Part shown: positions 11,370-23,500 of the stretch, piece after piece
How the letters are laid out: every line of letters starts with the position of its first letter
How positions within the stretch are numbered: the stretch's first letter is position 1
Assembly (NCBI GenBank): GCA_026225945.1
Contig: JAMJFZ010001816.1
Location: 6,880,001-6,944,000 of the forward strand
Length of the DNA stretch: 64,000 bases
Reading direction: 5' to 3'
Origin: Cricetomys ansorgei
Lineage: Eukaryota; Chordata; Mammalia; Rodentia; Nesomyidae
Made by a program: the position numbers and the translations under genes
Notes under the pieces: model-generated
What the model was told of the DNA's origin: nothing
Databases searched by the model: none
The model's input: the letters and a program-made list of their open reading frames with translations, nothing else

Positions 11370-12300
11370 ATAATTACAACGTTTCTCCCTTCCTGTTCCT
11401 CCCTCCAAACCCTCCCATACACTCCTCCCCTCCCCCCTCTCCTTCAAATCCATCACCTCTGTACACTAATTGTCATTGCCCACATATATGTATAAACATC
11501 CATATTCCTAAATATAACATGTTCAGTCCATGTGCTGTTACTTATATGTATGTTTTCAGGACTAACCATTTGACACTGACAATCAATCAACCAATGTGCT
11601 CTTCCCCAGTGAAGACCACCTCTCCCACTTCCAGCTTTCCTCAGTTACCTATTAGTTCCTCTTGTAGAGTTAAGACTTCATGGGCTTTTCCCAGTCCAGT
11701 TTGGCATGACCATTTGTGTTGTCCTTGTTCAGTTCACGTGTGGGCAGTTATACTGGTGAGACTTTATGGGTGTAGCTTCTGGTGTTACTAGGGAATGCAA
11801 TATCACAGCAAACTCATTAGTCCTCTAGTTCTTACAGTCTTTCAGCCAGATCTTCAGTTCTCTGCACCATAGGTATAGGAGTGATTTCTAGTCCATTGGG
11901 ACTAGGCTCCACAACTCTTCATTTTGATTGGTTGTGGTTGTCTTCAATGCTCTCCATCTGTTGCAAAGAGAAGTTTTCTTGATGAGGGGTGAATACTGTA
12001 CTAATCTGTGAGCATAAGGAGAAATGTTTATAGATTGTTGGTAGGGATCATGCAAGCTTCCAGAGGAAGAAGGCAACTAACAGTCTTACCCAGTTATGAC
12101 ACCAATAAATCACGTCAATGAGCGGCATGGCATAATAAACCTAAGGGTGCAGTAGTGGCACACATACCTTATGGTAACCAACAGCTCTCTAACTGAACAA
12201 GACTTGCTCAAAGTGAAACCACACCTGGTTCTTGAAATCATAACTCCTCAGTGTTAGTGAAGTCATGGTTGTTAGAAAAGAATTTCAACCTCTAATTTAT
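11370..12300 (-). mobile_element. L1 (Lx-like) 3' UTR fragment
   Basis: Minus-strand L1 3' region: CT-rich CCTGTTCCTCCCTCCAAACC near the tail, then GTTTTCAGGACTAACCATTT, TTTGGCATGACCATTTG, GGGAATGCAATATCACAGCA, TCCATTGGGACTAGGCTCC and, furthest from the tail, 3' UTR words near GCAGTAGTGGCACACATACC. There is no ORF2. The 90-codon frame inside is not a gene. Confidence 0.85.
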
Positions 12301-13790
12301 TTTTTAAAATCTTTTAAATGGTGGTTGAGCATCATCAAAATTTTCTGATTTTTAGAATAACACTGATTTGAATTATTATTTTGTTTAAAAAAATTCCATC
12401 ACCTAATTGCCTAATTTCTGAAATATTCACGTCCTAAAAAGTGAGAAGTAGTCATTATGAGTATAAAATATGTTAAGAGATTTTAATAAAATTAATCTTG
12501 CCTAAACTCATTTTGACCACAACATGAAACTAATTTTAGGTGTAGCTTTTGTTATAAGTTGAAAGTATATTTCAAAGAAATTTATTCTAGGACAACTATA
12601 CAAATTGTTGATTTGTTCTGATTGTGAATTTAGGCCTGATAATAAATTATATGCTGGAATCTAAAAGTAAAAACCTTGTAGACAAAAGGGGTTCGTGTCA
12701 AATGCATGTGGCAAAACATCCTTGGTCAGGAGCTTTTTCCCCTTTTAACATTAACAGTAAAATTTACAGATGAAAGAGGATATGATGGAAATTTTTAAAT
12801 ACATCTTCGAGAGAAGTGGGTAAGGTCTGAATTTGATATGACTGCATCGCACAGCATTTTCAAAGAACTAATAATAATGAGGAAATAGGGTGTTTTCAGT
12901 ACTGTACTGTATAGCACAAAATTGCAGACTAGGTAGATTTGCATGAACCATTTTAAAAGACATTACATGAAAACATTATAGGGCTAGAGGGGAAGAAATA
13001 ATTGCTTACTGAAGGAATATTTTATTATGATAAAAAAAAGACAAACTTATTTTAATCAATTCACAAATTGTACCTCTCTGTAAAGAAGTTGTTTTTGATC
13101 ATTTCACAGCAGGGTAAGTAGGAAATCGTCTTTGGAACAGTGGTGTGTAGGCACTTAGGTAGCACAGGTCAATCATCCCATTTATAATCCAAATATATAT
13201 GAATGACCTAAATAGCCCTGACGTCTTTCCACTTTCTAGTTCAGTTACTTGACATCATCATAAATATTGAAGTATGAGGCTAAGGATCTGGAAAATCAGT
13301 TGCTACACTTAAGGTGTTATTTCCACATCATTTTGCTCATCTACTACACTCTGCAGCGACTGTCAGAACTTTCGAATGATGTATCTTAAAATTAGGGTTT
13401 GTCAGGTTGAATAACAACATATCTGATAACAGATTGTTGGGTCTGTCTGCCTAAATATACGAGTTCTATGGCCAGTCAGAAGGTGCCAAAATAGGTACCC
13501 AGATGCTGTCTGATTTTTAGGTTAGTAAACAACCTTCCTCATAGAAAGCAGCTCTTTCCACTCATATTACTTTATATCTAGATCCCTTGCCAGAGACAGT
13601 GCAGGCCAGCAGTATTTCCCCAAAGTCAATATAGCAGTTCTCTTCTTCTCAGACTTGGAGGTGTTTTGGTGAATTTTTTTTTCTTTTCCTCTTTCAAAAT
13701 ACACAAGCCATCTTCTGCAGCAAAGCGTGCTTGTCAATGCACATGTCAGCCAACTTTAAAAAGAATTGTCTGAGAAAAAAATAAAAAGTA
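12301..13790. other. Unique non-coding DNA
   Basis: AT-rich, with no gene or named repeat that I can support. Confidence 0.65.
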
Positions 13791-14350
13791 AATTATTTAA
13801 GTGGAGTTGTAGAGGAAGCTTGAAAGAATTCCGTTCGGAAGGCGCCTTTGCTTCTCTTTGCCAATGGAAGGCAGGTCTGGATCCCTTGCAAGTGAGCCTG
13901 CTGTCATAACTCGGGCTGACAGTTCGCATTGAAAATTCTGTTTTCCTCCTTCCCAGGAAAGCAAGTCAAAGTTAAGCCAACAAACCGTTCTTGGCACGTG
14001 CCTTACTGCTGTTTCCTCTCCTTTAAATTAGCCATTTGGGTTCTTTGCGGCCTCTGTGAATGAGTTTCCAGGGTGGGGACGGCAGCTCTGAGAGGGTATT
14101 AGCCACAAAGAGGACAGGAGGAGGGCCTATCTGATGAAAAGTGCTATGTGACATCATAATTTTAGACAAAAAGAGAAGAACAATTATAGTCCTGTGGAGG
14201 AAGTAAAGAGCAAAGACCTGTGTGAAATTACTATTCCTACACAAAAGGGTTTTGAGCTACAGTTGAATTTGGTAGTGAGCTGTGGTCTGTCAAATACATT
14301 ACAGCTAATGAGGTTCCATTACAGAAGATGAATAAGCTGGGGTGGGGGGA
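13791..14350. other. Candidate conserved non-coding block
   Basis: Unique sequence with a palindromic E-box CACGTG (13995-14000), a CRE-like TGACATCATAA (about 14150) and ACATTACAGCTAATGAGG (about 14297). The mixed motif content suggests a regulatory element. Two short opposing frames here look non-coding. Confidence 0.27.
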
Positions 14351-14840
14351 GAACCTCTGTAGCATTTAGCTCTTGAGCAGAGATTGATAGCAAGATGGCT
14401 ATGTTTTTATTTTACTTTTCAAAGGTATCCCATCAGTGTGAAGTTTGAATCCCTGTAATAAACTTTACCAGAGTAGTTATGTGAAGTAACTTGATGCATC
14501 ACTCAAGAAAGTAATATACCCAGGACTTACTTTATGAAAATACATTAGTATACTCAAAACCTAGAAATTTATATGAGCAACTATGAACAACTGATTATAT
14601 TCACAATGGATTTTTTAAAATGGGATTGTTTTGTTAAAAAAATGCATGTTAATTTTCTCTGTATTCTATTAGCATATGTAAATTGTAAAAAATACTGGGC
14701 TTCATTTGACATAACCATATGTATACACAACCTACCTTGGTTCTATTAAGTTTCCTTAACCACCCCACCATCTGGTCCCCTCCCACCATTGGTCCTGTTC
14801 CTCTTCTCAAATGTTCTCCCAATTACTTCTGTGTCTTTTT
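14351..14840. other. Mostly unique DNA, possible L1-like pyrimidine-rich part
   Basis: Around 14720-14830, ATGTATACACAACCTACC and a following CT-rich stretch recall the 3' UTR of a minus-strand rodent L1. The match is too short to call firmly. Confidence 0.4.
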
Positions 14841-14957
14841 TTGATGACACTTTTCATAAGGTCTCCTGAATAGTAAATATTACAATTGTATTTTCTGTTT
14901 TCGATGAGACTTTTCATAAGGTCTCCTGAATAGTTAATATTACAATTGTATTTTCTG
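14841..14957. repeat. 60-bp tandem duplication
   Basis: A 60-bp unit is present almost twice: GATGACACTTTTCATAAGG starts at 14843 and GATGAGACTTTTCATAAGG at 14903. Both continue through GTCTCCTGAATAGT and TACAATTGTATTTTCTG with only a few substitutions. This is a fairly young local duplication. Confidence 0.93.
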
Positions 14958-14987
14958 ACAGTTTTCCTCTAACATTAGAGAATATTT

Positions 14988-15187
14988 ATTTATTTATTTA
15001 TTTATTTGTTTGTTTGTTTGTTTGCTTGTTTGTGGGGGAGTGGTTCGAGACAGGGTTTCTCTGTTGTAACTCCGGCTGTCCTGGAATTCACTCTGTAGAC
15101 CGGGCTGGCCTCAAACTCACAGTGATTTCCCCCTGCCTCTGCCTCCCTAGTACTGGGATCAAAGGTGTGCACCACCATCGCCTGGCT
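14988..15187 (-). mobile_element. B1 SINE with tetranucleotide tail
   Basis: Minus-strand B1: the tail is now (TTTA)n then (TTTG)n, followed by GAGACAGGGTTTCTCTGTTG, CTGGAATTCACTCTGTAGAC and CTGCCTCTGCCTCCC to the head CACCATCGCCTGGC. GAGAATATTT flanks it at 14978-14987 and 15188-15197, a 10-bp target-site duplication. Confidence 0.95.
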
Positions 15188-15197
15188 GAGAATATTT

Positions 15198-15479
15198 TAT
15201 GTACTACATTACAGCAAATGTATCAAAACAGTAAATCCTTAACAATTACAACATAACCACGGACACGTGTAAATCCTAGCTATATTATATATGAAATTAA
15301 AAAATGGTCATGGAAAGATGGTAAATACAAGAAGCATCTAGCCAAAGATTTTGCCTTTCATTAGCACACATCTTCCTATGCGTTCACCATGGCTGCGTGG
15401 AACAGTGCTGTTCCACTAACTAACTTATCTGTAGAAAGTACAGTATTTGCAAGACCAGTTCATTAAGGTTAATTTGTTC
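15198..15479. other. Unique non-coding DNA
   Basis: No gene or repeat recognised. Confidence 0.6.
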
Positions 15480-15960
15480 AAAAATATTAGAATCATTAAT
15501 TTTTGGCTTGTAGCTAATGGCCATTCCCAGCCAGCATCCTGCTTCATCATTAGTGTCACCGAGATTATAACTCACACCCGACTGTTTTTACACTATCTAA
15601 TAGAATCAATTGATGCGATGGTTGACAAGACGCTGCTCTGAGTTTTGTCATCACACTAATGTACATGGCTTAAAGGCATTGGCATCCATAATGTGGGGCA
15701 GTTTTGTCGGAGGCTGGAATAGGCTGAAGCTGCAAGGGCCATTTTCATAAAATATTAATGAAATTGAAAAATACACTGGGGTTGAAGGCTTGTCTGCTAA
15801 ATGTAAGGTAAAATCTATTCTGCTCTGCTTTCTGATGACTGTAATTAGCAGCCCTAATTAAAAATTCAAACCTTGTGTATATTTGAAAGCATGAATCTTA
15901 GCTCGCATCGTGTTTATTTCCTTTACAAAGTATTTTATTTTACAACACTAATTGAACAGG
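15480..15960. other. Candidate conserved non-coding block
   Basis: Unique sequence with paired homeodomain cores GTAATTAG (15841-15848) and CTAATTAA (15854-15861), plus AATCAATTGATG and ATATTAATGAAATT words. No repeat is seen across nearly 500 bp. A regulatory role is inference. Confidence 0.33.
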
Positions 15961-16130
15961 ATCCTTCCTAGTCCGACAGCCGCAGCTGGCTGGAGCCAGT
16001 TTATGTATCCAGTCTCTCAAGACTACTTCCTTTTGTAAGCAATAAAACATCTTTAAAAAACATGTATGTGCTCTCTATGAGCCGTTAACTCTGTGGCATC
16101 CAGCACAGGCTGGTCTTCTTCTCGCACACA
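15961..16130. other. Unique non-coding DNA
   Basis: Continues the unique block. Nothing further recognised. Confidence 0.5.
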
Positions 16131-16192
16131 TTGTTTTTTTTTTTTTTTTCTTTCTTTTTCTTTTTCTTTTTTTCTTTTTCTTTTTTCCCCCC
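16131..16192. repeat. Poly(T)/(TTTTC)n tract
   Basis: A T run followed by irregular CTTTTT units, about 60 nt of pure pyrimidine apart from one G near its start. Confidence 0.9.
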
Positions 16193-19100
16193 TTTCACTT
16201 AAATGTGACCTCTTTGAAGAGGCTGCTTTATTCTGATCTTCAATATTTAATGTGGATTTACTTACATTAAATGGCCACCTTACGAAAGGAGCAGAGGCCC
16301 ACTTCTGACATTATTTATGAACCAGATACACTGTGCAAAAATATGGAGGGACTTGCACGGGAATGCCTATTAGTTCTGGTAGAAAAATCTACTGTTTAAC
16401 ATTGTTCTCTAAACTTAGCTTCAAATCTGTGGTCAAAATGTTGAGGCCTTGCTGGGGAATCAGAGAGAGCGACCAAAGTCCTAGGTGATTAGAATCATGC
16501 TACTTAGAGAGAAGAAACTCCAGGTGGATGAAGGACCAGAGTTGGAAATGAGTCAAAACCAGAATCCCCCTCCCCGACAACATGAAGCTCAGATATATAA
16601 AACATCCTTTAAAGCTTATGAAAAAGAATCTTTAAAATAGTGTCAATTGTTGATAAAACAAAGAGAAAGAAAAAAAGGTAAGCCATCTGAATGAGGCTCA
16701 GAATAATTCAGGAAAAGTAATGTCTGCTTTTTGCTTAATCAGAGTCTGCCAACGTTGGGTCACATTTTCTTCAACTATGAGATGGGTGTGCTCATAATTG
16801 CTTGACTCGGGTGTTTTATTTAGTGAAGAGGTTCCCCGTAGGCACCTTGAGAACTCTAACGCACCAGGCAGAGCCCAGAACTCCATTAAAAGCACATTCC
16901 TTCCCCACCAGTGACCCAAACTAGCAACATAAAATGAATGCGATTTGGTGATCGATACTGCTCAAATTACCATTGAAATCTGTGCAGCCCAATGCTCCAT
17001 AGTCATTCATTAAATTAGGTCTGGAGTTCAAAGGTAATATGCAGAGGACAGAGAAGTCCTCTCCTTGTATCCCTTAATGAAGTTTTGATCTAATTTTCTT
17101 GGAAACACCATTCCTGATATAATATTGAACACACATGAGTGAAAAAGTTGATTACACTGTACTGAAATATTACAATTACCTAGCCACCAACTCATTGCTT
17201 TAAGTGATGAAATAAATAAATAATAAGCAAGTCTATTAGAAGGAGAATGGTTAAAAAGCACCTTTAGAAATATAGTGTTTTTCGATATTGTGAAGTTTAT
17301 TTTGTGCAACTATAAACTATTTAGATTATAGAATCTGATAGTTTTTGCCTCGGGCTTAGGAGCTATGTTCCTTATACACGGAACTTCTTCACCAAAGGAA
17401 ATAAAAGTTTTCCCGGGACGAGAAGCATTGAACATGAGGCCATTAAGAGGATATGAGGCCTGCTAATATTTGGGCTATTGGGTTTTTCGACTGACAAATG
17501 TTACACCCGCTTCTTCACTCCAAATATACATTGACTTAGTCTATTGAATGGAGACTTGCCTTTTTCTCTGAAAGCGGAGGGGTCGAATCGGTAACTTCGG
17601 GGCCAGGAGGGTATAAGATGCCTGAGTTTGTGAGTGTCTGAGGGACGTGGAGAGCGTGGTAGCTTGGAGAAAAGTGGATGTTAGTGAGGGAGGCCACCTA
17701 GAGTTCTAGGCTTAGTCAACGTCTCTTGCTCAAGCTGCCCTAACAGGAAAGCCATAAAATCTCAAAAGCATATTGTCACATGTGTTTATGCAACCTCTAG
17801 TGTGAGGGAGACAGAGCGTGAGCAGTTTCCTCCCTGCCAGATAAAATGAGGCAGGGGCGGGTGACCTTATGTAAACAGCAAAGCCCAGGCAGATGCCCAC
17901 TCATCCTTCTGCCCAGCAGTACTGCTGCATCGCCAGCCCAGGCACACAAGGAAAAAGAGTTCGCACCTGCCACTCCCATCTCTTCCTCCAAATCAACGAG
18001 TTCTGCTCATACAAACCTTTCTTCAGCTCCAGCCTAGCAGAGCTGCTCTCCCCTTGCAGGAGATGCTACACTCCTCCATTCCCTCCTCCAAGGAGCATCT
18101 CTTTCCAGCACTGGGTGCCCCGAAGCCCTCCTGCAGAGCTGCTCTCGGGGTTGGCTGCCTGCCACTCACTTTACTGATCCTGGCTCTGAGCAATGTGTCT
18201 AGTTACAGTCAGCTGGGATATAGTGAGAGCTGGCTTGCTTTGCTGAGCATAGAAGACTCAAGTTCCAGAAATTGTTCAGAACAAGTTCATGAAAGTGGGC
18301 CACAGCTCTTCCCCCCTGGCTGATGGACACCAGGATTTTTCTTCAGGACAGGAAGCTGGAGGAGTGGTGCTAAGGTGTATGGCTAGACTGAAGTAGAAAT
18401 TTAGAAAACCCACCACAGAATAAATGCGACATTTCCTGTGTATTTTTGTGAAGTGAAGTGGGCATCTAGAAGCAATCTCTCCCCCCATTTTGGTGATTGA
18501 CAAGGGTCAATTCTAACTCTGGATACAAATTCAAACAATTGCCTTTGGAATCTTCATACTTCCCTCTCCCACTTAACAGCATAACCTTTGCCCTGCCTGA
18601 CCAAGGCCCAATTACTTCACGCTTCCCTTGGATCAGAATCTAATTACTTTTTATAAATAGATGAGAATCTAATTATATCAAGAGGAAGTGAAGAGAGCTC
18701 AACTTTTTATTCACTTTCCAAAATTGTCTGCCTTTCAAAAATTGTTCTCCTTCCCTCTAACAAAAAGTCACTGTCCAGTGTTTTTTCCTCAAATAGAATT
18801 ATTTTAAAAAGCCAGTGAGATGAACCAACTCCCAGAACATGAGCAATCTCATCTGACTGGTAGTATCTACAGGGAGAGAATGGGTAATTTGCAGAGCTCT
18901 GTGTCTGTACTACTTTGCCCGCCCTAAGAATGAACCTAACTAACCATGCTCTTTGAGTCTAGATGGAATCAGAAAGTAGCTGTTGGTAGAGTAGATGTTT
19001 CTCAAGCCCTTAATGCGGTTAGTTCAGTCTTACTAGTTCTTACTAGTCTCTGATCATGTTTATCCATTTTATACGATGATGAGTTTCTGGAGAAAGGGTT

Positions 19101-19291
19101 CCTGTTCATAGATTCTGACTGACAGGAACAGAGTTCCCAGCTGGGTGATAATGGCCCGAATGATCAGCTTGCTGGCTTTCTGTTGGTTTATATAAACTGC
19201 AAAGGTGTTTTTGTTTATAAATATATATTTTTGATTATGTGTTAATGTTTATTTTAAAGGCAATCAAGGAAGCAAACAAATTTTATCTTTT
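16193..19291. other. Unique non-coding DNA, 3.1 kb
   Basis: No gene or clear repeat. Overlapping frames at 17797-18323 sit in a locally more GC-rich stretch; several frames on both strands overlap there, which argues against any being real. Confidence 0.65.
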
Positions 19292-19510
19292 AAGAGATAC
19301 TCAGGGGCTAACGTTAAGAACACTTGCTGCTCTGCCGGAGTATCCAAGTTCAGTTCTCACTGGGCAGCTTACAGCTTTCTGTAACTCCAGCTCCATGAGA
19401 CTGCAAAACCTCTTCTAGTCTCTGTGCACACCTATACTCACACATACACCCACATACCAACAAAAAACACACACAATAGACATTTAAACAATAAATCTTA
19501 AACGAAACAT
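19292..19510 (+). mobile_element. B3-type SINE
   Basis: A degraded tRNA-like head (AGAGATACTCAGGGGCTAAC), then AAGAACACTTGCTGCTCT, CTGTAACTCCAGCTCCATG, CCTCTTCTAGTCTCTG and a CA-rich tail ending AATAAATCTTA. Plus strand. Confidence 0.9.
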
Positions 19511-19649
19511 CCATAGTGCATATTAAAAATAAAAGTACGGACTGGACAGGTTTCACAAGAATAAATGGATCCTTCAATCCTAAACTATCTCTATGAAGCC
19601 CTAGAAAGGGCTTCTTGAATAATGAAGAGGTTAAGAACTCATTTTCTCC

Positions 19650-19792
19650 CTAGTATGCGCCTGTAGCCCAGGATCGGATGGTAGAAATTGGATGACCGCC
19701 GCAAGTTTGAGCAGAGCCTGGTCTACATAATGAGTGCTAGGCTGAGCTGAGACTGCATAGTGAGATCTTGTTTCCAGAAACAAAAAGAGAAA
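19650..19792 (+). mobile_element. Old B1-like SINE
   Basis: GCGCCTGTAGCCCAGGATC, then CAAGTTTGAGCAGAGCCTGG, TCTACATAATGAGT and GTGAGATCTTGTTTCC followed by A-rich sequence. This is a strongly diverged B1/proto-B1 copy on the plus strand. Confidence 0.75.
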
Positions 19793-19870
19793 GGGGCACT
19801 CTCCTCGCATTTCTGGTCATCTTCCTCTCTTAAATGTGTCTATTGGATTTAGTCGGTGTGCCCGGAAAAT

Positions 19871-19945
19871 CTGTGCTTGTGTGTGTGCTTGTGTGCATGT
19901 GTCTGTGTCTGTGTCCATGTCCGTGTCCTTGTCCGTGTCCGTGCC
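19871..19945. repeat. GT/GTGTCC-rich imperfect repeat
   Basis: Runs from TGTGTGTGCTTG units into CTGTGTCTGTGTCC and CCGTGTCCTTGTCC units, a decaying hexamer-like microsatellite. Confidence 0.85.
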
Positions 19946-20300
19946 TACGTATGTTGCTTCAGGAATTCATCTTCACACCTATGGCCGACTAGTCGGGTCC
20001 ATGCAGGACTTGAGACGAGAGGTGCACAGGAACGTTATGTGCTAGCTTGATGACGCTGGATTATCCATCCCCGAAGATATTTCTTTTAAGATGCCCGAAG
20101 TACTTTCCTACATGGTAAATAAATAATGAACCATCAGAAACCCACTATGAGGCCAGCAGATTTGCAAAGATGATGGGACAAGAAGGAGGAAGCTGAATCC
20201 CATGTGTGCAAAACAACGATCCATCACACAACTTCTAACTCCGAAGGTAGAGAATGTGAGGAAAGTCAACCGGTCGATCCACTCCCTTGCATTGTGCCTC

Positions 20301-20340
20301 GTCTTCCTCTCTTCCCCCTCTTCTTCCTCTCTTCCCCCTC
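20301..20340. repeat. 20-bp pyrimidine tandem, two copies
   Basis: The unit TCTTCCTCTCTTCCCCCTC is present twice back to back, with only the first base of the 20-bp period differing. Confidence 0.95.
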
Positions 20341-21127
20341 ACCCATCTAGTTATTTCCAAAGCATTTTCATTTATCAGTTAGGTTCCTTGCCATGGTCGG
20401 GTAGGTGAGGAGATGCTAACATAAACATATCTGCATTCCCTAAACCTTGCCATTGCCCAATATGATTAAACCTTGTACCATACAGCACCTTGATAAAATT
20501 AATTGGTACTGTCACAAAGCTGAACTGGTACACTACTGAAGTCAGATTATCCTAGAACTTCAGCTCTGTGGTTCAGGTTGAATTCGTGTAATCCCCCCAA
20601 ACAGCGATACACACTTAGCTTCTGTTAGGTCAGGGTATCCCCAGCTCAGAGCAACGTGGTATGAAAATGTGCATCAGAAGGCCATCTCTGGGAACAAGCA
20701 TGAAATGCGGGTGGTGAAAAGCAATTTCGTATAGTTTTCTGCTCCTGACAATCTTGTGGCCTCAGTTCTGCTATCCTCACCCAACACTGTGGTTTCTAGA
20801 CCAAGTTTAGATTATCCAGTGCTATGATCAGCACAACCAGGAAAATGCTCGGAAAAATTAGATTTCATGGGTCATTTGCATTCCATAGATCTATTGACTT
20901 GACATTTTTCTTGGCTTGTCTTACCCACTTTCCACACCCTACTGTCCACTATCCCACAATCCCTACAGTTAGAAGTGGCCAGTGGCCTGTTTCTAGTTGT
21001 TTTATCATGAATGGGATTACAGGTTCCCTTCTTCAGAGAGTTCTAAGCTGAACACCATATTGACTGGCCCAGACATTTTTTTTTCTTCAACATTCACTGT
21101 TAATTTGGTTTAATTTGCTGAATTCTT

Positions 21128-21275
21128 TTTTCCCCCTTAGACAGGATTTCTCTGTTGTAACTCTGGCTGTCCTGGAACTCACTCTGTAGACCAGGCTGGC
21201 CTCTCACTCACAGAGATCTGCCTGTCTCTACCTCCCAAATACTAGAACTAAAGGTCTGTGCCACCACCTCCCAAC
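21128..21275 (-). mobile_element. B1 SINE
   Basis: Minus-strand B1: TTAGACAGGATTTCTCTG, GGCTGTCCTGGAACTCACTC, TGTAGACCAGGCTGGCCTC and a head ending CCACCACCTCCCA. It is flanked by AATTTGCTG(A/C)ATTCTT at 21112-21127 and 21276-21291, a 16-bp target-site duplication with one mismatch. Confidence 0.95.
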
Positions 21276-21291
21276 AATTTGCTGCATTCTT

Positions 21292-21972
21292 GTGGTACTT
21301 TAGTTGACCAATTTTTTTCCTTTGATTGTATGGCTCCCTTGCTCAAAGGCTATGAACCCAGAAATTGGTCTGACTTACTTCTCTAGTTTCGGCTTCAATG
21401 TACTTCTGGCTCACTGAACTCTCGTGATTTGCTTGAGACTCTGCACTATTTCTTCTGCCTGGAAGGAACTTCCCTTGACTTTTTTGCCAAGACAAGGCTC
21501 CAACTCTAACTGAGAAGGTTTCTGAAGGCGATAGCTGCTGAGGGAAGGACAGCCGATTTTCTTCGGAGGTTCAGTTCCTCATAAGCTTTCTCACAGTACA
21601 GTGGATGGCATTGACCCATTCATATGGGTGATGTGTAGCAATTTCCTCCGGGATAAAATCATCCATCTTGGAGGGAGGCTCATAATTATGACAGGGGATA
21701 TTCTAAAGAGAGGCAGAACATCCCATCCTTCAGAGAAGCCCCGTAAATTCAGGAAGTAAACAGCTAAAAGGCCTCAGGAAGTCCCAGAAACTGACCGGAT
21801 AAACAGAATGCTTTGTCCCCAGTAGTAAGGACTGCTGAGAGACCCTCTCAGACCAGTCAAGCCATCTAAAAGAAAGCTGTCAAGAAGAGGTTTAGACAAG
21901 ACGAACTGCCTGAAAGAGATAAACGAACCTGCCTGAAAGAAGCAAAGCAGAGACCAGCTGAATGTCCTAGAA
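21292..21972. other. Unique non-coding DNA
   Basis: No gene or repeat recognised. Confidence 0.6.
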
Positions 21973-22191
21973 CAGTGGTTTTCACCTGGGAGTTGTGACC
22001 ACTTTGGAGGACAAATGACCCTTTCACAGGGTTTGCCTAAGACAATCTGCATATCAAGTATTTAAGTTACAATTCAGAACAGTAGCAAAATTACAGTTAT
22101 GAATTAGCAACAGTAGTCTACATCTGGGAGTCACCACAACATAAGGAACTGTATTAAAGGGTCACGGCATTAGGAAGGTTGGGACACACTG
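21973..22191. mobile_element. URR1-type hAT (Charlie) DNA transposon remnant
   Basis: Terminal inverted repeats CAGTGGTTTTCACCT and AGGAAGGTTGGGACACACTG bracket about 219 bp. Inside are TTGTGACCACTTTGGAGGAC, GACCCTTTCACAGGG, ATTACAGTTATGAATTAGCA and GTATTAAAGGGTCACGGCAT, all typical of the non-autonomous rodent URR1 family. It encodes nothing. I could not see a clean 8-bp target duplication. Confidence 0.88.
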
Positions 22192-23317
22192 CCCCTGCGA
22201 GTGCAGACTAGCCCAGCAGCCTGGAAGAGGCTCAGACCCACAGCTGGAAAGGATACTCTTCAACCTGTTGAGGTTTTGCTGTGCAGTGTGCTGCGGGTTT
22301 CCAGCTTTTGTGAGCTCACGCAAACTGGAGTGGGCTTTCGGTGTTGAGGCTGTCTTTAGGTATTTCTTCTATAAGGAAGCCGTCACCCATATTCCTGTAA
22401 GCGACTCCAATGTAAAACTCGTTAGTTCGCCAAGTTGCCACTGTGGTGGCATCCGTACTTTAGTCTGTCGTTGGTTCCATATCTGAGATGAGTTGACAGT
22501 TTTTTTTCATCCCTCCCCGGGAATATTGTTATGCAACAATGCGCAATACCGATTCTGCTCAGTGGGTTAAAACAAGAATTAGAACAAGAAAAAAGTAATA
22601 ATGGTGCTGGGAGGAAGATGTCTGGGAAGAACATCCCATTTCCATACGAAGTTAGCAAAGGATATGTATATGCAGACACATCTACCTGTGCATGGATGCA
22701 TGCACATGTAACTCCAGCGTCAGATGAACACATTAACACAGCATACACGTTAACACAGACAGATCCCAGGAGCTCCCTTACTAGACACCATTCCCAAAAC
22801 AGGAAGCTTCTGCTTCAGTGACAGGCTCTGTGTCAAAGCAACGAGGCAGTAAAGTGGACAGTGATGGAGAAAGCCACCTGGCTTCCTGCTATGGTGTCCA
22901 TATTCGCTCGTGTGGGTCCTGTACACCCCGACCATCACACGCAAAGGTCGCATATCAAAGGATGATGGGACAAGATTGGAACAGGTCCCCTGTGAGGTGA
23001 CAGTTCTGATACTTTAAATATCTTCTAGTCTTTGGCCTTCCAGCTGAAGCAATGGGTTTGTTCCTTTCTCAATGCAGACTAAGTAACTATTTGGTGTCTA
23101 GGTATATTAACTAATGGTTGGCATTAAAAACTAATTCCTTGATTTAATTAATACAATTTTTAAAATTGATTTTAATTACCTTATTAAGAAAATAGTAAAT
23201 CAATGTTGTACCACTTTTATGAATAATGCTACAGTTTTAAAATAAAATGCTATTTTTTTTCCTTGAAACACAAATATTCTTAACTAGTTGTTGGAGAGTT
23301 ATACATATCTGTGGGGT
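22192..23317. other. Unique non-coding DNA
   Basis: Frames on both strands between 22268 and 23000 overlap one another and resemble nothing known. No repeat is named. 23110-23220 is AT-rich with TTTAATTAAT and TTTTAATTACC words. Confidence 0.6.
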
Positions 23318-23500
23318 TTTGTTGTTGTTGCTGTTTTGTTTTGTTTTGTTTCAGTTTGGGAAGGCGGTACATGCCACAAAGTCAATGTGGAGGTCAGAGA
23401 TCAGCCTGTAGGCATCAGTTTATCCCTTCTACTGCATGGGTCCCAGGGATCAAACTTCATCGAGCTTAGCTGTAGGCACCTTTAGCCATCTAGCCAACCC
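23318..23500 (-). mobile_element. tRNA-derived SINE (B4-like) with GTTTT tail
   Basis: A (GTT)n/(GTTTT)n tract, then CAATGTGGAGGTCAGAGATC, ACTGCATGGGTCCCAGGGAT and the reverse of a tRNA-like head, TTTAGCCATCTAGCCAACCC. This is a minus-strand rodent SINE of the GAGGTCAGAG type. Confidence 0.8.

Larger units (their letters stand above)
19793..21111. other. Mostly unique DNA with GT-rich and CT-rich simple repeats
   Basis: Contains an imperfect TGTGTC/TGTCCG tract (19871-19945) that yields two spurious overlapping frames, and a 20-bp CT-rich unit repeated twice (20301-20340). No gene is seen. Confidence 0.65.

Noticed and set aside
17797..18323. Cluster of short overlapping frames that might suggest an exon
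   Set aside because: Five frames on both strands overlap; none has a convincing start context with flanking splice sites that I could defend.
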